A stretch of DNA of 64,000 nt from Streptomyces sp. NBC_00461 (lineage in GTDB: Bacteria > Actinomycetota > Actinomycetes > Streptomycetales > Streptomycetaceae). The notes beneath the pieces are model-generated. The model saw only the letters and a program-made list of their open reading frames with translations. It was not told the DNA's origin and did not search any database. The stretch covers positions 1,426,001-1,490,000 of the forward strand of contig NZ_CP107902.1 in NCBI RefSeq assembly GCF_036013935.1, written 5' to 3'. Positions 36,497 to 46,053 of the stretch are shown in pieces. The position numbers and the translations under genes were made by a program. Numbering within the stretch: the first letter of the stretch is position 1; every line of letters starts with the position of its first letter.

Positions 36497-37357
36497 ATGC
36501 AGCACGGTCCCGCGGTGCGCCGCCGGAAGCTGGGTGCCGAACTGCGTGCGTTACGCACGAGTGCGGGGCTCACAAGTGGTGAGGCGGCCCGGCTCGTGGG
36601 CTGGCACCAGTCGAAGGTGAGCCGGATCGAGACCGGCGCCAGCGGGGTGAAACCGGCCGATGTGCGGTTACTCCTGGACGCCTACACCGTGTCGGACGCC
36701 CAACTCCGTGAGTTGCTGATGGTGTTGGCGGGCTCCGACGAGGGAGGCGGCCGGCACCACTGGTGGCACGCCTATCGGGGGGTACTGCCCCCGACCTACC
36801 GCGATTTCATCAGCCTGGAGTCCCAGGCGAGCGCAATGAGCACGCTGGAGACGTCCGTCGTACCCGGCCTGTTGCAGACGCCCGAGTACGCACGTGAGGT
36901 GACCCGTGCGGCGGTGGGCGGGCTGGACGACGAGCGGCTGGACGCCCTGGTCGAGGTGCGCCTGGCCAGGCAGGACGTGTTGCGCGCGGACCGGCCGTTG
37001 GAGCTGAGCGCGGTGCTGGACGAGGCTGTGCTGCGGCGCGAGATCGGCGGCCCCGACGTCATGGCGAGACAGCTGCGACAGCTCATCGAGGCGGCGCGTC
37101 TGCCTCAAGTGCGGCTTCAGGTACTGCCGTTCGCTGCCGGTGCCCATGTCGGCGTCACCGGGCCTTTCGTAATCTTCTCATTTTCGAGCACTTCTGATCT
37201 GGACGTGGTTGTTCTCGACCACTTGACGAGTAGCCTCTACCTCGAGCGGAAAGAAGACCTCCGGGCCTATACCGAGGCCTTCACCGCCCTTCAGTCCCAC
37301 GCCCTTTCGCCCGAGGACTCGTTGGATCACATCGCCGCAATAAGTGACGGCGCGTAA
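36497..37357 (+). CDS. XRE-family regulator with DUF5753 domain; two TTA codons
   Basis: A 286-residue DNA-binding protein: helix-turn-helix at about 15-70 (SGEAARLVGWHQSKVSRIETG) and the DUF5753 domain over the rest (ETSVVPGLLQTPEYAREV, LPFAAGAHVGVTGPF). Codons 19 (36551) and 58 (36668) are TTA, the rare leucine codon read only by the bldA tRNA in Streptomyces, so its translation is probably limited to late growth. AAGGAG precedes the ATG by 8 bases. The DUF397 gene follows by 9 bases. Confidence 0.92.
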   Translation: MQHGPAVRRRKLGAELRALRTSAGLTSGEAARLVGWHQSKVSRIETGASGVKPADVRLLLDAYTVSDAQLRELLMVLAGSDEGGGRHHWWHAYRGVLPPTYRDFISLESQASAMSTLETSVVPGLLQTPEYAREVTRAAVGGLDDERLDALVEVRLARQDVLRADRPLELSAVLDEAVLRREIGGPDVMARQLRQLIEAARLPQVRLQVLPFAAGAHVGVTGPFVIFSFSSTSDLDVVVLDHLTSSLYLERKEDLRAYTEAFTALQSHALSPEDSLDHIAAISDGA

Positions 37358-37366
37358 GGAGGCACC

Positions 37367-37594
37367 ATGTCCGTACTGCCTCGGAACGTACCTTCCAGTA
37401 CCGATCTGCACGACGTGCGGTGGCTGCGCAGCAGTTACAGCACGGGTGCGAACAACTGCGTGGAGACGGCACTGCCGCACTCCGGCCCCTGGGCCGGGCT
37501 CCTCGCCGTGCGCGACTCCAAGGACCCGGCCGGGCCCGCCCTGCTCGTCTCCCCCGGGAGCTGGACGGAGTTCACGGCCGCGTTCAAGGGCTGA
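37367..37594 (+). CDS. DUF397 small regulator partner
   Basis: A 75-residue DUF397 protein: DVRWLRSSYSTGANNCVETA is the family signature, then VRDSKDPAGPALLVSPGSW near the end. Such proteins follow XRE-DUF5753 regulators and modulate them. AAGGAGG precedes the ATG. Confidence 0.9.
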   Translation: MSVLPRNVPSSTDLHDVRWLRSSYSTGANNCVETALPHSGPWAGLLAVRDSKDPAGPALLVSPGSWTEFTAAFKG

Positions 37595-37623
37595 TCAGTT
37601 CCGATCAGGCCTGATCAGTTCCG
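37591..37623. repeat. Direct repeat and palindrome between DUF397 gene and bioF
   Basis: CTGATCAGTTCCG occurs at 37591-37603 and 37611-37623; between them GATCAGGCCTGATC (37603-37616) is a perfect palindrome. It begins in the DUF397 stop codon and may end transcription from both sides. Confidence 0.6.
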
Positions 37624-37655
37624 CATCGTGCGGCACACGGCCGTGTCACGCCGAC

Positions 37656-38783
37656 TCATGGTCGCGTCTCGCCGATCACATCTACAGCGCGTTCGATCTG
37701 TGCCTCGGAGAGGTCCGCGCGAGCGGTCAACCTGAGCCGTGAGATGCCGTCGGGCACGGAAGGAGGACGGAAGCAGCCCACGGCAAGGCCTGCCGTACGG
37801 CAGTCGGCGGCCCATTGCAGGGCCTCCTCCGGGGACGGCGCGCGCACGGAGACGACCGCGGCGTCCGGGCGTACCGCCTCGTGACCCGCGGCGGTCAGGC
37901 GGGCGTGCAGCTCGGCCGCCACCGTGCGTGCCCGCGCCGCCCGCTCCGGCTCACGACGCAGCAGTCTGAGGGCCGCCAGGGCCGCCCCGGCGGCCGCCGG
38001 GGCGAGGCCCGTGTCGAAGATGAACGTCCGGGCCGCGTTGACCAGGTGGTCGATGACCCGGGCGGGGCCGAGGACGACACCGCCCTGGCTGCCGAACGAC
38101 TTGGACAGCGTGGCCGTCACGACGACGTCGTCGGCGCCCGCGAGGCCGGCCGCGTGCGGGGCGCCCCGGCCGCCGTCGCCGAGGACGCCGAGCCCGTGCG
38201 CGTCGTCGACCAGCAGTCCCGCGCCGCGCTCCCGGCACGCCTCGGCGAAGGCGGCCAGCGGTGCGGCGTCCCCGTCCACCGAGAAGACCGTGTCCGAGAC
38301 GACGACCGCCGTGCCCTCGTGCGTCCTGAGCGCCTTGCGCACGGCGTCCGGGTCGGAGTGCGGCACGACCTGAGTGGCGCCCCGGGCCAGCCGGCAGCCG
38401 TCGATCAGTGAGGCGTGGTTGCCCGCGTCGGAGACGATCAGCGAGCCGTGCGGGGCCAGGGCCGTGACAGCGGCGAGGTTGGCCGCGTACCCCGAGGAGA
38501 AGACCAGGGCCGCCTCGAAACCGCAGAATTCGGCCAGCTCGCGCTCCAGCTCGATGTGGAGTTCCGTCGTACCCGTCACGAGCCGGGACCCGGTCGAGCC
38601 GCCGCCCCAGGTCCGCGCGGCCGCCGCGGCGCCCTCGGCGACGGCGGGATGGTGGGCCAGCCCCAGGTAGTCGTTGCTCGCGAGGTCCAGCAGCGGGGAG
38701 CCGGCCGGGCGCGGCCGCAGGGTTCGTACGAGTCCGGCGCGACGGCGCAGCTCCGCCTGTTCGTCGATCCAGCCGAACGCCAT
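37656..38783 (-). CDS. bioF: 8-amino-7-oxononanoate synthase
   Basis: A 375-residue PLP enzyme joining pimeloyl thioester and alanine, the first committed step of the biotin ring pathway. Visible: [37 protein letters not shown] and the PLP lysine in [20 protein letters not shown] precedes the ATG. It is divergent from bioBAD with 147 bases between, where GTGTG-N6-CACAC (38845-38860) is a weak operator candidate. Confidence 0.94.
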   Translation of the reverse strand: MAFGWIDEQAELRRRAGLVRTLRPRPAGSPLLDLASNDYLGLAHHPAVAEGAAAAARTWGGGSTGSRLVTGTTELHIELERELAEFCGFEAALVFSSGYAANLAAVTALAPHGSLIVSDAGNHASLIDGCRLARGATQVVPHSDPDAVRKALRTHEGTAVVVSDTVFSVDGDAAPLAAFAEACRERGAGLLVDDAHGLGVLGDGGRGAPHAAGLAGADDVVVTATLSKSFGSQGGVVLGPARVIDHLVNAARTFIFDTGLAPAAAGAALAALRLLRREPERAARARTVAAELHARLTAAGHEAVRPDAAVVSVRAPSPEEALQWAADCRTAGLAVGCFRPPSVPDGISRLRLTARADLSEAQIERAVDVIGETRP

Positions 38784-38930
38784 GGCTCCTCCGGGGCTTT
38801 TGTAGGCAGTGGACAGACACTAGCCGGACGGGTCGCACCCCATGGTGTGGCAATACACACACGTCGAAGTGCCTCTGTTGTTCAATCTCTCCTTGGCCGG
38901 GAGCGCTTCCGTAAGACAGGATCGGCTCTC

Positions 38931-40121
38931 ATGGACCTGCTGAACACGCTGGTGGACAAGGGGCTTCGGCGCGAGCTGCCGACCCGCGAGGAGGCTCTGG
39001 CCGTCCTCGCCACTTCCGACGACGACGTGCTCGATGTGGTGGCCGCGGCCGGAAAGGTACGCCGGCACTGGTTCGGCCGACGGGTGAAACTCAACTACCT
39101 CGTCAACCTGAAGTCGGGGCTGTGTCCCGAGGACTGCTCGTACTGCTCCCAGCGGCTCGGCGCCGACACCGGCATCCTGAAGTACACCTGGCTCAAGCCC
39201 GACCAGGCCTCCGAGGCGGCCGCCGCCGGCCTGGCCGGCGGCGCCAAGCGGGTCTGTCTGGTGGCGTCCGGGCGTGGCCCGACCGACCGTGACGTGGACC
39301 GGGTGGCGGGCACCATCAAGGCGATCAAGGAGCAGAACGAGGGCGTCGAGGTGTGCGCCTGCCTCGGTCTGCTCTCCGACGGCCAGGCCGAGCGGCTGCG
39401 TGAGGCGGGTGCGGACGCCTACAACCACAACCTGAACACGTCCGAGTCGACGTACGGGGACATCACGACCACGCACACGTACGCCGATCGGGTGGACACG
39501 GTGCAGAAGGCGCACGCGGCCGGGCTGTCGGCCTGCTCCGGTCTGATCGCCGGCATGGGCGAGAGCGACGAGGACCTGGTGGACGTGGTCTTCTCGCTGC
39601 GCGAGCTGGACCCCGACTCGGTTCCGGTCAACTTCCTGATCCCGGTCGAGGGCACCCCGCTGGCCAAGGAGTGGAACCTCAGCCCGCAGCGCTGCCTGAG
39701 GATCCTGGCGATGGTGCGGTTCGTCTGCCCGGACATCGAGGTGCGCATCGCCGGCGGCCGCGAGGTGCATCTGCGCACCATGCAGCCGCTCGCCCTGAAC
39801 CTGGCCAACTCGATCTTCCTCGGCGACTACCTGACCACCGAGGGCCAGACCGGCAAGGCCGACCTGGACATGATCGCGGACGCCGGGTTCGAGGTGGAGG
39901 GCACCGACCAGGTGACCCTGCCGGAGCACCGGGCGAGCGCGCGGGGCGGCTGTGGCTCGCACGAGAGCGCGGGCTGCGGTTCCCACGAGGGTGCGGGGTG
40001 CGGTTCCCACGGGGACGAGGACGGTGGCGTCTGCGGTACGGCGGCCTCGGCCGAGCCGCGCACCGACCTGGTCGCCGTCCGCCGCCGCGGTGCCGGAACG
40101 GACCTCGCGCCCAATGCCTGA
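38931..40121 (+). CDS. bioB: Biotin synthase with a Cys/His-rich C-terminal repeat tail
   Basis: A 396-residue radical SAM enzyme inserting sulfur into dethiobiotin. The CxxxCxxC cluster site is [10 protein letters not shown]. The conserved core ends near residue 335 ([11 protein letters not shown]); normal BioB is about 320-350 residues. The remaining tail has three copies of GCGSH(E/G) and a further VCG, i.e. Cys and His in register, coded by three 24-bp repeats. This tail might hold a metal or iron-sulfur cluster; that is inference. ATG at 38931. bioA overlaps its end by 8 bases. Confidence 0.94.
   Translation: MDLLNTLVDKGLRRELPTREEALAVLATSDDDVLDVVAAAGKVRRHWFGRRVKLNYLVNLKSGLCPEDCSYCSQRLGADTGILKYTWLKPDQASEAAAAGLAGGAKRVCLVASGRGPTDRDVDRVAGTIKAIKEQNEGVEVCACLGLLSDGQAERLREAGADAYNHNLNTSESTYGDITTTHTYADRVDTVQKAHAAGLSACSGLIAGMGESDEDLVDVVFSLRELDPDSVPVNFLIPVEGTPLAKEWNLSPQRCLRILAMVRFVCPDIEVRIAGGREVHLRTMQPLALNLANSIFLGDYLTTEGQTGKADLDMIADAGFEVEGTDQVTLPEHRASARGGCGSHESAGCGSHEGAGCGSHGDEDGGVCGTAASAEPRTDLVAVRRRGAGTDLAPNA
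39948..40019. repeat. Three 24-bp tandem repeats inside bioB
   Basis: Units at 39948-39971, 39972-39995 and 39996-40019 each code GCGSH plus three residues. Differences are mostly silent or in the last three residues, so the Cys and His are kept. Confidence 0.85.
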
Positions 40122-41394
40122 CCTGCCCGTCTCCGAGCTGCTCGAGCTGGACCGGCGGCACGTCTGGCATCCGTACGGCCCCATGCCCGGCCGTGTCGAA
40201 CCGCTCGTCGTCGAGGCGGCGAGCGGGGTCCGGCTGACGATGGCGGACGGCTCGGGCGAGCTGGTGGACGGGATGTCGTCCTGGTGGTCGGCGATCCACG
40301 GCTACAACCACCCGGTACTGAACGAAGCGGCGCGCGAGCAGCTGGGCCGGATGAGCCATGTGATGTTCGGCGGACTCACCCACGAGCCCGCCGTACGCCT
40401 GGCGAAGCTCCTTGTCGACATGTCGCCCGACGGTCTGGAGCATGTCTTTCTCGCCGACTCCGGTTCGGTGTCGGTCGAGGTCGCCGTCAAGATGTGCCTG
40501 CAGTACTGGCGTTCGCTGGGCCGGGGTACGAAGCAACGCCTCCTGACCTGGCGGGGCGGCTACCACGGCGACACCTGGCAGCCCATGTCGGTGTGCGACC
40601 CCGAGGGCGGGATGCACGAGCTGTGGACCGGCGTACTGCCGCGCCAGGTGTTCGTGGACCCGCCCCCGGTCGAGTACGAGGAGTCGTACGCCGAGCAGTT
40701 GCGCTCGGCGATCGAGCGGCACGCCGACGAACTGGCCGCCGTGATCGTCGAGCCGGTGGTGCAGGGCGCGGGCGGGATGCGGTTCCACTCCCCCGCGTAT
40801 CTGCGGGTGCTGCGCGAGGCGTGCGACGCGCACGACGTGCTGCTGGTGTTCGACGAGATCGCGACCGGGTTCGGCCGTACGGGCGCCCTGTTCGCGGCCG
40901 GGCACGCGGCCGTGACGCCTGATGTCATGTGCGTGGGCAAGGCCCTGACCGGCGGTTACCTGACGATGGCGGCGACGCTGTGCACGGCTCGCGTGGCCGA
41001 CGGCATCTCGCGCGGCGAGGTCCCGGTCCTCGCCCATGGCCCGACCTTCATGGGCAATCCCCTGGCGGCGTCCGTCGCCTGTGCGTCGATCGAGTTGCTG
41101 CTCGGCCAGGACTGGCTCGGCGAGGTCAAGCGGATCGAGGCGGGCCTGCGGGACGGGCTGGCGCCCGCGCACGCGATCCCCGGCGTGCGGGACGTGCGCG
41201 TCCTCGGCGCCATCGGGGTCGTACAGCTGGACCATGACGTCGACATGAAGGCCGCCACGGACGCGGCCGTGCGCGAGGGCGTGTGGCTGCGGCCGTTCCG
41301 CGACCTGATCTACACGATGCCGCCGTACGTCACCGGTGACGCGGACGTGGCACGGATCGCGCGCGCGGTGTGCGCGGCGGCACGGGAGGGATGA
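40114..41394 (+). CDS. bioA: Adenosylmethionine-8-amino-7-oxononanoate aminotransferase
   Basis: A 426-residue class III aminotransferase that makes 7,8-diaminopelargonate using SAM as amino donor. It begins [13 protein letters not shown], a BioA hallmark, with [21 protein letters not shown]-type block [26 protein letters not shown] and the PLP lysine in [10 protein letters not shown]. The ATG at 40114 lies inside the end of bioB. Confidence 0.95.
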   Translation: MPDLPVSELLELDRRHVWHPYGPMPGRVEPLVVEAASGVRLTMADGSGELVDGMSSWWSAIHGYNHPVLNEAAREQLGRMSHVMFGGLTHEPAVRLAKLLVDMSPDGLEHVFLADSGSVSVEVAVKMCLQYWRSLGRGTKQRLLTWRGGYHGDTWQPMSVCDPEGGMHELWTGVLPRQVFVDPPPVEYEESYAEQLRSAIERHADELAAVIVEPVVQGAGGMRFHSPAYLRVLREACDAHDVLLVFDEIATGFGRTGALFAAGHAAVTPDVMCVGKALTGGYLTMAATLCTARVADGISRGEVPVLAHGPTFMGNPLAASVACASIELLLGQDWLGEVKRIEAGLRDGLAPAHAIPGVRDVRVLGAIGVVQLDHDVDMKAATDAAVREGVWLRPFRDLIYTMPPYVTGDADVARIARAVCAAAREG

Positions 41395-41396
41395 GC

Positions 41397-42113
41397 ATGT
41401 CGATCCTGGTGATCACCGGCACGGGCACGGAGGTCGGCAAGACGGTCACGACCGCCGCGGTCGCCGCCGCAGCGCTCGCCGCCGGACGGTCGGTGGCCGT
41501 ACTCAAGGCGGCCCAGACGGGCGTACGACCGGACGAGCCCGGGGACGCCGCCGAGGTCGCGCGGCTCGCGGGTGCCGTCACGGCGACCGAGATCGCCCGC
41601 TATCCCGAGCCCTTGGCACCGGGCACTGCCGCACGGCGGGCCGGAATGACTCCGGTGCGTCCGCACGACGTCGCCGAGGCCGCCGCCAAGCTGGCCACCG
41701 AGCACGATCTGGTGCTGGTGGAGGGGGCGGGTGGGCTGCTCGTCCGGTTCGATCCGGCGGGCGGGACCCTGGCGGACGCGGCGGAGCTGCTGCGGGCGCC
41801 GGTGCTGGTCGTGGCGTCGGCGGGACTGGGCACGCTGAACACGACGGAGCTGACGGCACGCGAACTGCGCTTGCGAAGGCTCGACTTGGCCGGAATCGTG
41901 ATCGGCAGCTGGCCCGACTCCCCCGATCTGGCCTCGCGTTGCAACGTCGCGGACCTGCCGGAGGTGTCCGGCGCCCCGCTGCTCGGCGCGCTGCCCGCCG
42001 GAGCGGGAGCGCTGGCACCCGCCGACTTCCGTGCGGCGGCACCGAGTTGGCTGGCGCCGCGACTGGACGGGATGTGGGACGCGGAGGCTTTCCGCGTGCG
42101 GGAGGCGCCTTAG
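41397..42113 (+). CDS. bioD: Dethiobiotin synthetase
   Basis: A 238-residue ATP-dependent carboxylase closing the ureido ring. P-loop TGTGTEVGKTVTTAA, LKAAQTG and EGAGGLLVRF are visible. Two ATGs compete: 41391 overlaps the bioA stop but abuts the GGGAGGG site, whereas 41397 lies at a normal 6-base distance, so I chose the latter. It completes bioBAD. Confidence 0.94.
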   Translation: MSILVITGTGTEVGKTVTTAAVAAAALAAGRSVAVLKAAQTGVRPDEPGDAAEVARLAGAVTATEIARYPEPLAPGTAARRAGMTPVRPHDVAEAAAKLATEHDLVLVEGAGGLLVRFDPAGGTLADAAELLRAPVLVVASAGLGTLNTTELTARELRLRRLDLAGIVIGSWPDSPDLASRCNVADLPEVSGAPLLGALPAGAGALAPADFRAAAPSWLAPRLDGMWDAEAFRVREAP

Positions 42114-42175
42114 GGCATGGGCGCGGGCGCCTTATGCCATGGGCTCAGGGGGCCATGGGGCATGGGCTCGGGGGC

Positions 42176-42703
42176 TCACGCCTTCGGCAGCGCCCGCATG
42201 GCCGCCTTGGCGAGGCGGTCGGCCGCATCGCAGGACTTCTTGTCGTCGAACCCGTCGGGGCCCAGGAACCAGACCCTCAGGGCCGGGTCGGCCTTCCCGG
42301 ACTCGCCGGCCGGATCCGTCGCGCCCGTCGTGTCGATGGATATCTGGCAGCCCTGGAACTGTATGAGCCGCCGCGCGCGAAGGCCTCCGACCGTTGTCTG
42401 CTCCGCGTCCTCCATCACGTAGTAACTGCCCATCTGGAGCTTGCCGTCGGCGGCCCCGTCGACCGGCGCCGTCCAGTCGCAGTCGTCGCTCGCGCCTGCC
42501 GGGGAATCGCTCTCCAGCTTCTTCACGCCCAGGAGCTTGGCCATGGTGTCCTCGGGCAGGAGCGTGCACAGATTGGTGCCCTTGAGCTGTCGCGCGCCGA
42601 TGGGGCCCGAGTCGTCGCTGGACGAGCCGGAGCCGTCGCACGACACGACCGCCGAGAGGCACAGCAGCGTCGGCAGGGCGAGGACAACGGGACGAAGGTG
42701 CAC
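42176..42703 (-). CDS. DUF3558-like lipoprotein
   Basis: A 175-residue exported lipoprotein: hydrophobic signal ending in the lipobox LSAVVSC, then a Ser/Asp-rich spacer and a domain with paired cysteines (NLCTLLPED, DDCDWTAP, FQGCQIS, KSCDAADR) resembling DUF3558. GTG at 42703 is preceded by AGGGGG; a longer start at 42733 lacks a ribosome site. The gap to bioD holds imperfect repeats of CATGGGCTC(A/G)GGGG. Confidence 0.75.
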   Translation of the reverse strand: MHLRPVVLALPTLLCLSAVVSCDGSGSSSDDSGPIGARQLKGTNLCTLLPEDTMAKLLGVKKLESDSPAGASDDCDWTAPVDGAADGKLQMGSYYVMEDAEQTTVGGLRARRLIQFQGCQISIDTTGATDPAGESGKADPALRVWFLGPDGFDDKKSCDAADRLAKAAMRALPKA

Positions 42704-42834
42704 AGCAACCCCCTGAACAGGCGTGTTTTTCACGCCAGTTGATCAATGGACCCCGGCTTGCAGATCATAGGGCGAGATGCCGGAAACCACTCGAAATTTC
42801 GATGGTCGGGCAGGGCAGGGCAGAGCAGGCCGGG

Positions 42835-43935
42835 TCAGCGGACGCCGAGCGGGCCCGGCGTCCGCCGTGTGATCGCCGCTCCTTCGTCCGCGGTGTCGTC
42901 GGCCAGTGCCCGGACCAGTCCGTGGTCGGGGGACAGTCGGCAGACGGGGTCGGTGCGGGCGGCGTCGCCCGTGAACGCGTGCGCCTGGCAGCGGCAGCCG
43001 CCGAAGTCCTCGTCGCGGCGGGAACAGCCGCGGCAGGGTTCGGCCATCCAGTCCGTGCCGCGGTAGCGGCCGAACGCCGGGGAGTGGTCCCAGATCCAGG
43101 CCAGGGGATGGTCGCGGATGTTCGGCGGGTCGAGGCCCGGCAGTGAGGCCGCGGCCGGGCAGGGCAGGACGGTGCCGTCCGGGGTGACGGTGAGCGAGAC
43201 CGCGCCCCACCCGCCCATGCACGGCTTGGCCACACCGTCGAAGTAGTCGGGGACGACCCAGACCAGGTCGGGGCCGTCCGGCGTGAGGCGCTCCCGCCAC
43301 CGGTCGACGGCGTCCCGGGCCCGGGCCAACTGGTCGCGGGTGGGCAGGAGCGCGGTGCGGTTGAGCAGACCCCAGCCGTAGAACTGCGTGTTGGCGAGTT
43401 CGATGCGGTCCACGCCCCAGGACAGGCCCAGCTCGATGAGGGCGTCGACCGCGTCGAGGTTCTCGCGGTGCAGGACGACGTTGAGGCCCAGCGGGAGACC
43501 TGCGGCCCGTACGAGCGTGGCGGCTTCTTCCTTCTCGGCGAAGGACCGGCGTCCCGCGATCCGGTCGGAGGCGTGCGGGTCGGAGTGCTGGACGGACAGC
43601 TGGACGCTGCGCAGCCCGGCGGAGACGAGCGCGGACAGCCGGGCCCCGTCCAGGCCCACGCCGCTGGTGACCAGCTGCGTGTAGATCCCGGCGGTCTCGG
43701 CCGCGGTGACGATCTGCTCCAGATCGCGGCGCAACAGCGGCTCGCCGCCCGAGAGATGGGTGTGGACCACGCCGAGCCCGCCCGCCTGGCGCATCAGGTC
43801 CGTCCACTGTGCCGTGGTCAGCTCGCGTGAACGGCGCGTGAGTTCCAGCGGGTTGGAGCAGTAGCCGCAGTGGAGCGGGCAGGCATGAGTGAGTTCGGCC
43901 AGCAGGGCCCAGGGGCGGGCGGGCGCGGTGGTCAT
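42835..43935 (-). CDS. pqqE: PQQ biosynthesis radical SAM enzyme PqqE
   Basis: A 366-residue radical SAM/SPASM enzyme that forms the carbon-carbon bond between the Glu and Tyr of PqqA. The first cluster motif is CPLHCGYCSNP; C-terminal SPASM cysteines appear in PCMGGW, PCPAAA, CRGCSRRDEDFGGCRCQAHAF. It overlaps pqqD by ATGA. It ends the operon. The C-terminal tail after residue 345 is variable. Confidence 0.95.
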   Translation of the reverse strand: MTTAPARPWALLAELTHACPLHCGYCSNPLELTRRSRELTTAQWTDLMRQAGGLGVVHTHLSGGEPLLRRDLEQIVTAAETAGIYTQLVTSGVGLDGARLSALVSAGLRSVQLSVQHSDPHASDRIAGRRSFAEKEEAATLVRAAGLPLGLNVVLHRENLDAVDALIELGLSWGVDRIELANTQFYGWGLLNRTALLPTRDQLARARDAVDRWRERLTPDGPDLVWVVPDYFDGVAKPCMGGWGAVSLTVTPDGTVLPCPAAASLPGLDPPNIRDHPLAWIWDHSPAFGRYRGTDWMAEPCRGCSRRDEDFGGCRCQAHAFTGDAARTDPVCRLSPDHGLVRALADDTADEGAAITRRTPGPLGVR

Positions 43936-44201
43936 CGCAGCCAGCCCTCCTCGCGCAGCCGTCCGAGGAAGTCAGGGATGTCGGTCGCCACGGAGGAGCC
44001 GGGGAAGCGTTCGGCCAGTTCGTCGACGATGTCGCGCACGCTGCGGGTGCCGTCGCACAGGGCGACGACCGTACCGGCGCTGCCCTTCAGGACGACGACA
44101 CGCTCGGGAAGGAGCAGCAGGTCGGTGCCGCGGGCATGGTCGTGCCGCAGGACGATGCCGGGCGCCGGCACGGGTCGCCAGTCGGTCGTCGCCGCCGTCA
44201 C
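43932..44201 (-). CDS. pqqD: PqqA-binding chaperone PqqD
   Basis: An 89-residue RiPP recognition protein that holds PqqA for PqqE. It shows PGIVLRHDHARGTDLLLLPE and ALCDGTRSVRDIVDELAERF. GTG at 44201 overlaps the pqqC stop, and its own stop overlaps pqqE, so all are coupled. Confidence 0.93.
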   Translation of the reverse strand: MTAATTDWRPVPAPGIVLRHDHARGTDLLLLPERVVVLKGSAGTVVALCDGTRSVRDIVDELAERFPGSSVATDIPDFLGRLREEGWLR

Positions 44202-44968
44202 CCGTGCTCCCTGCGACCCGCCTGGTCCACGGCGTCGAGCAGCGACCACAGCACGTCGCACTTGTGGCGCAGTGCGGCCACGGCACGCTCCTGGTCGTCC
44301 CGGGTACGGGCCCAGCCGAGCACGAGGCCGAGTGCCTCGCCGCTGTCGCGCCGGCCTTGGGCGACACGGGTGCGGAAGTAGGTGAGGCCGTGGGGTTCGA
44401 TCCACGGGTAGTGGCGTTCGAAGGCCTCGATGCGGGTGCGCATCAGGTCCGGGGCCGACAGTTCGGTCAGCGACGCGGCGACGGCTTCGAGGACCGGGCG
44501 CAGCCGGCAGAAGTTGACGTATCCGTCGACCGCGAGCCGTACGCCCGGCAGCACGATGTCGGCGCGCAGCAGCGTCTCCCGGTCCAGGCCGGCCGCCTCG
44601 CCCAGCCGCAGCCACCGCTCGATGCCGCCCTCGCCCTCCTGCTGCCCGTCGTGGTCCTGGATGCGGCGCAGCCACATGCGGCGCAGCGCGGGGGTGGCCA
44701 GCTTGGCGGTGATCAGGGCGTCCTTGACGGGGATGTGGCGCTGGTAGTGGAAGCGGTTGGCGATCCAGCGGCGGAGTTCGTCCCGGCTCAGATCGCCGCT
44801 GTGCATACGGAGGTTGAAGGGGTGGGAGTCGTGGTAGCGCTCCTCGCCCACCGCGCGCAGTCGCGCCTCGAACTCCGCGGGGCTCCAGGGCTCCGCGAGC
44901 GGGGCGGGTGCCGTACCGGCGGGGCCGGTACCGGTGCCGTATTCGCGATGCACGGCTGCCGTGTTCAA
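44198..44968 (-). CDS. pqqC: Pyrroloquinoline-quinone synthase PqqC
   Basis: A 256-residue cofactorless oxidase catalysing the last step of PQQ formation. Family blocks: RYHDSHPFNLRMHSG, ANRFHYQRHIPVKDALI, RIQDHDGQQEGEGGIERWL and HALT-like LTYFRTRVAQGRRDS. TTG at 44968 overlaps the pqqB stop (TTGA) with GGAG 8-9 bases upstream; GTG at 44953 is an alternative. Confidence 0.95.
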   Translation of the reverse strand: MNTAAVHREYGTGTGPAGTAPAPLAEPWSPAEFEARLRAVGEERYHDSHPFNLRMHSGDLSRDELRRWIANRFHYQRHIPVKDALITAKLATPALRRMWLRRIQDHDGQQEGEGGIERWLRLGEAAGLDRETLLRADIVLPGVRLAVDGYVNFCRLRPVLEAVAASLTELSAPDLMRTRIEAFERHYPWIEPHGLTYFRTRVAQGRRDSGEALGLVLGWARTRDDQERAVAALRHKCDVLWSLLDAVDQAGRREHG

Positions 44969-45864
44969 AGCTCGATCTCCATCCCGTCGGACGCCACCTC
45001 GATGCCCAGCCGTGCGAGCCGCTTGTGCTCGGGCGCCGCCGGGTCGACGAGGGGGTTGGTGTTGTTGAGGTGCGTGTAGAGGCACCGGGCGGAGAGACGC
45101 GCGAGGCGCTCGGCCGTTCCGTCCGGTCCTTCGATGGGCAGGTGGCCCATGCCGGTGGCGGTGCGGTCGGAGATGCCCGTGCGGCAGGGCTCGTCGTCGT
45201 CCCAGAAGGTGCCGTCCACGATGACGCAGTCGGCCTCGGCGGCGGCCTGCTGGAAGTGGTCCGGCCAGGCGGCCAGGGCGGGAGCGTAGAGCGCGGTCGT
45301 GCCGGAGGCGGGGTCGTACAGGCGCAGCGCCACCACCCATGCCTCGTCGTCCGGGGCGTCGGCGGCGTACCGCGGGCGCTTGCCCGACACCGGGATGCCG
45401 CTGATCTGCACGCCCTGCGTACCGCGCTCCAGCGGCGCCGCGCCGCGCCGCGGCAGTGGTCGCCAGGTCACGGAGGTGTACGGCGCCAGCACGTCGTCGA
45501 GGCACAGTCGCTCCAGGAGCGCCTGCCGGACCGGGGCGGTGGCGATCACCTGGAGGCTGTCGGCCTCGCGGAGCCGTGCGATGCCGAGGGTGTGGTCGAG
45601 TTCGGCGTCGGTGAGGACGAGTCCGGCGACCGGTGTCTGCCGGGGGCCGGGTCCCGGGTGGAGTTCGGTCCGGGCTTCGATCTGGTCGCCGATGTCGGGT
45701 GTCGCGTTGACGATGTACCAGCGGCCCTCGTCGGTCCGTACGGCGAGGGAGGCGTGGCGGCGGCGCCGGCGCGGATGTGCGCGCGCCCCGGAACATCCGG
45801 GGCACGCGCAGTTCCACTGCGGGATGCCGCCGCCTGCGGCGGTGCCGAGTACCAGCAGCAGCAT
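44965..45864 (-). CDS. pqqB: PqqB, metallo-beta-lactamase-fold oxygenase
   Basis: A 299-residue protein hydroxylating the Tyr-derived part of the PQQ precursor. LGTAAGGGIPQWNCACPGCSGAR is the family start (quoted in part), DAELDHTLGI gives the metal His/Asp, and GMGHLPIEGPDGT and YTHLNNTNPL are conserved ends. It lies 8 bases after pqqA. Confidence 0.95.
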   Translation of the reverse strand: MLLLVLGTAAGGGIPQWNCACPGCSGARAHPRRRRRHASLAVRTDEGRWYIVNATPDIGDQIEARTELHPGPGPRQTPVAGLVLTDAELDHTLGIARLREADSLQVIATAPVRQALLERLCLDDVLAPYTSVTWRPLPRRGAAPLERGTQGVQISGIPVSGKRPRYAADAPDDEAWVVALRLYDPASGTTALYAPALAAWPDHFQQAAAEADCVIVDGTFWDDDEPCRTGISDRTATGMGHLPIEGPDGTAERLARLSARCLYTHLNNTNPLVDPAAPEHKRLARLGIEVASDGMEIEL

Positions 45865-45872
45865 GGCGCCGG

Positions 45873-46013
45873 CTAGCGGGAGCTGAGGGAGTAGGCGGTG
45901 ACTTCGAGCGCGGTGTCGACGACCTCGTAGTCGGGCGTCTGCCAGGTGGCCCGGTCGGTCTCCTTCGAGGGGATCTGCTCGACCGGCTTGAGCTGCTGTG
46001 TGGCTTCGTTCAT
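45873..46013 (-). CDS. pqqA: PQQ precursor peptide PqqA
   Basis: A 46-residue peptide, MNEATQQLKPVEQIP to EVTAYSLSSR. The Glu and Tyr that become PQQ are in EVTAY, separated by three residues as required. The peptide is longer at its N-terminus than the 22-24 residue PqqA of proteobacteria; the leader presumably binds PqqD. The processing protease gene (pqqF/G) is not in the window. AGGA lies 11 bases before the ATG. Confidence 0.92.
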   Translation of the reverse strand: MNEATQQLKPVEQIPSKETDRATWQTPDYEVVDTALEVTAYSLSSR

Positions 46014-46053
46014 GCGTGGCACGTCCTTTCAGTGGGGGGATCTCCGGGCGGGG

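Noticed and set aside
38845..38860. GTGTG-N6-CACAC in the bioF/bioB gap as a biotin operator
   Set aside because: Short arms and no match to a biotin repressor site that I know; mentioned only in the bioF entry.
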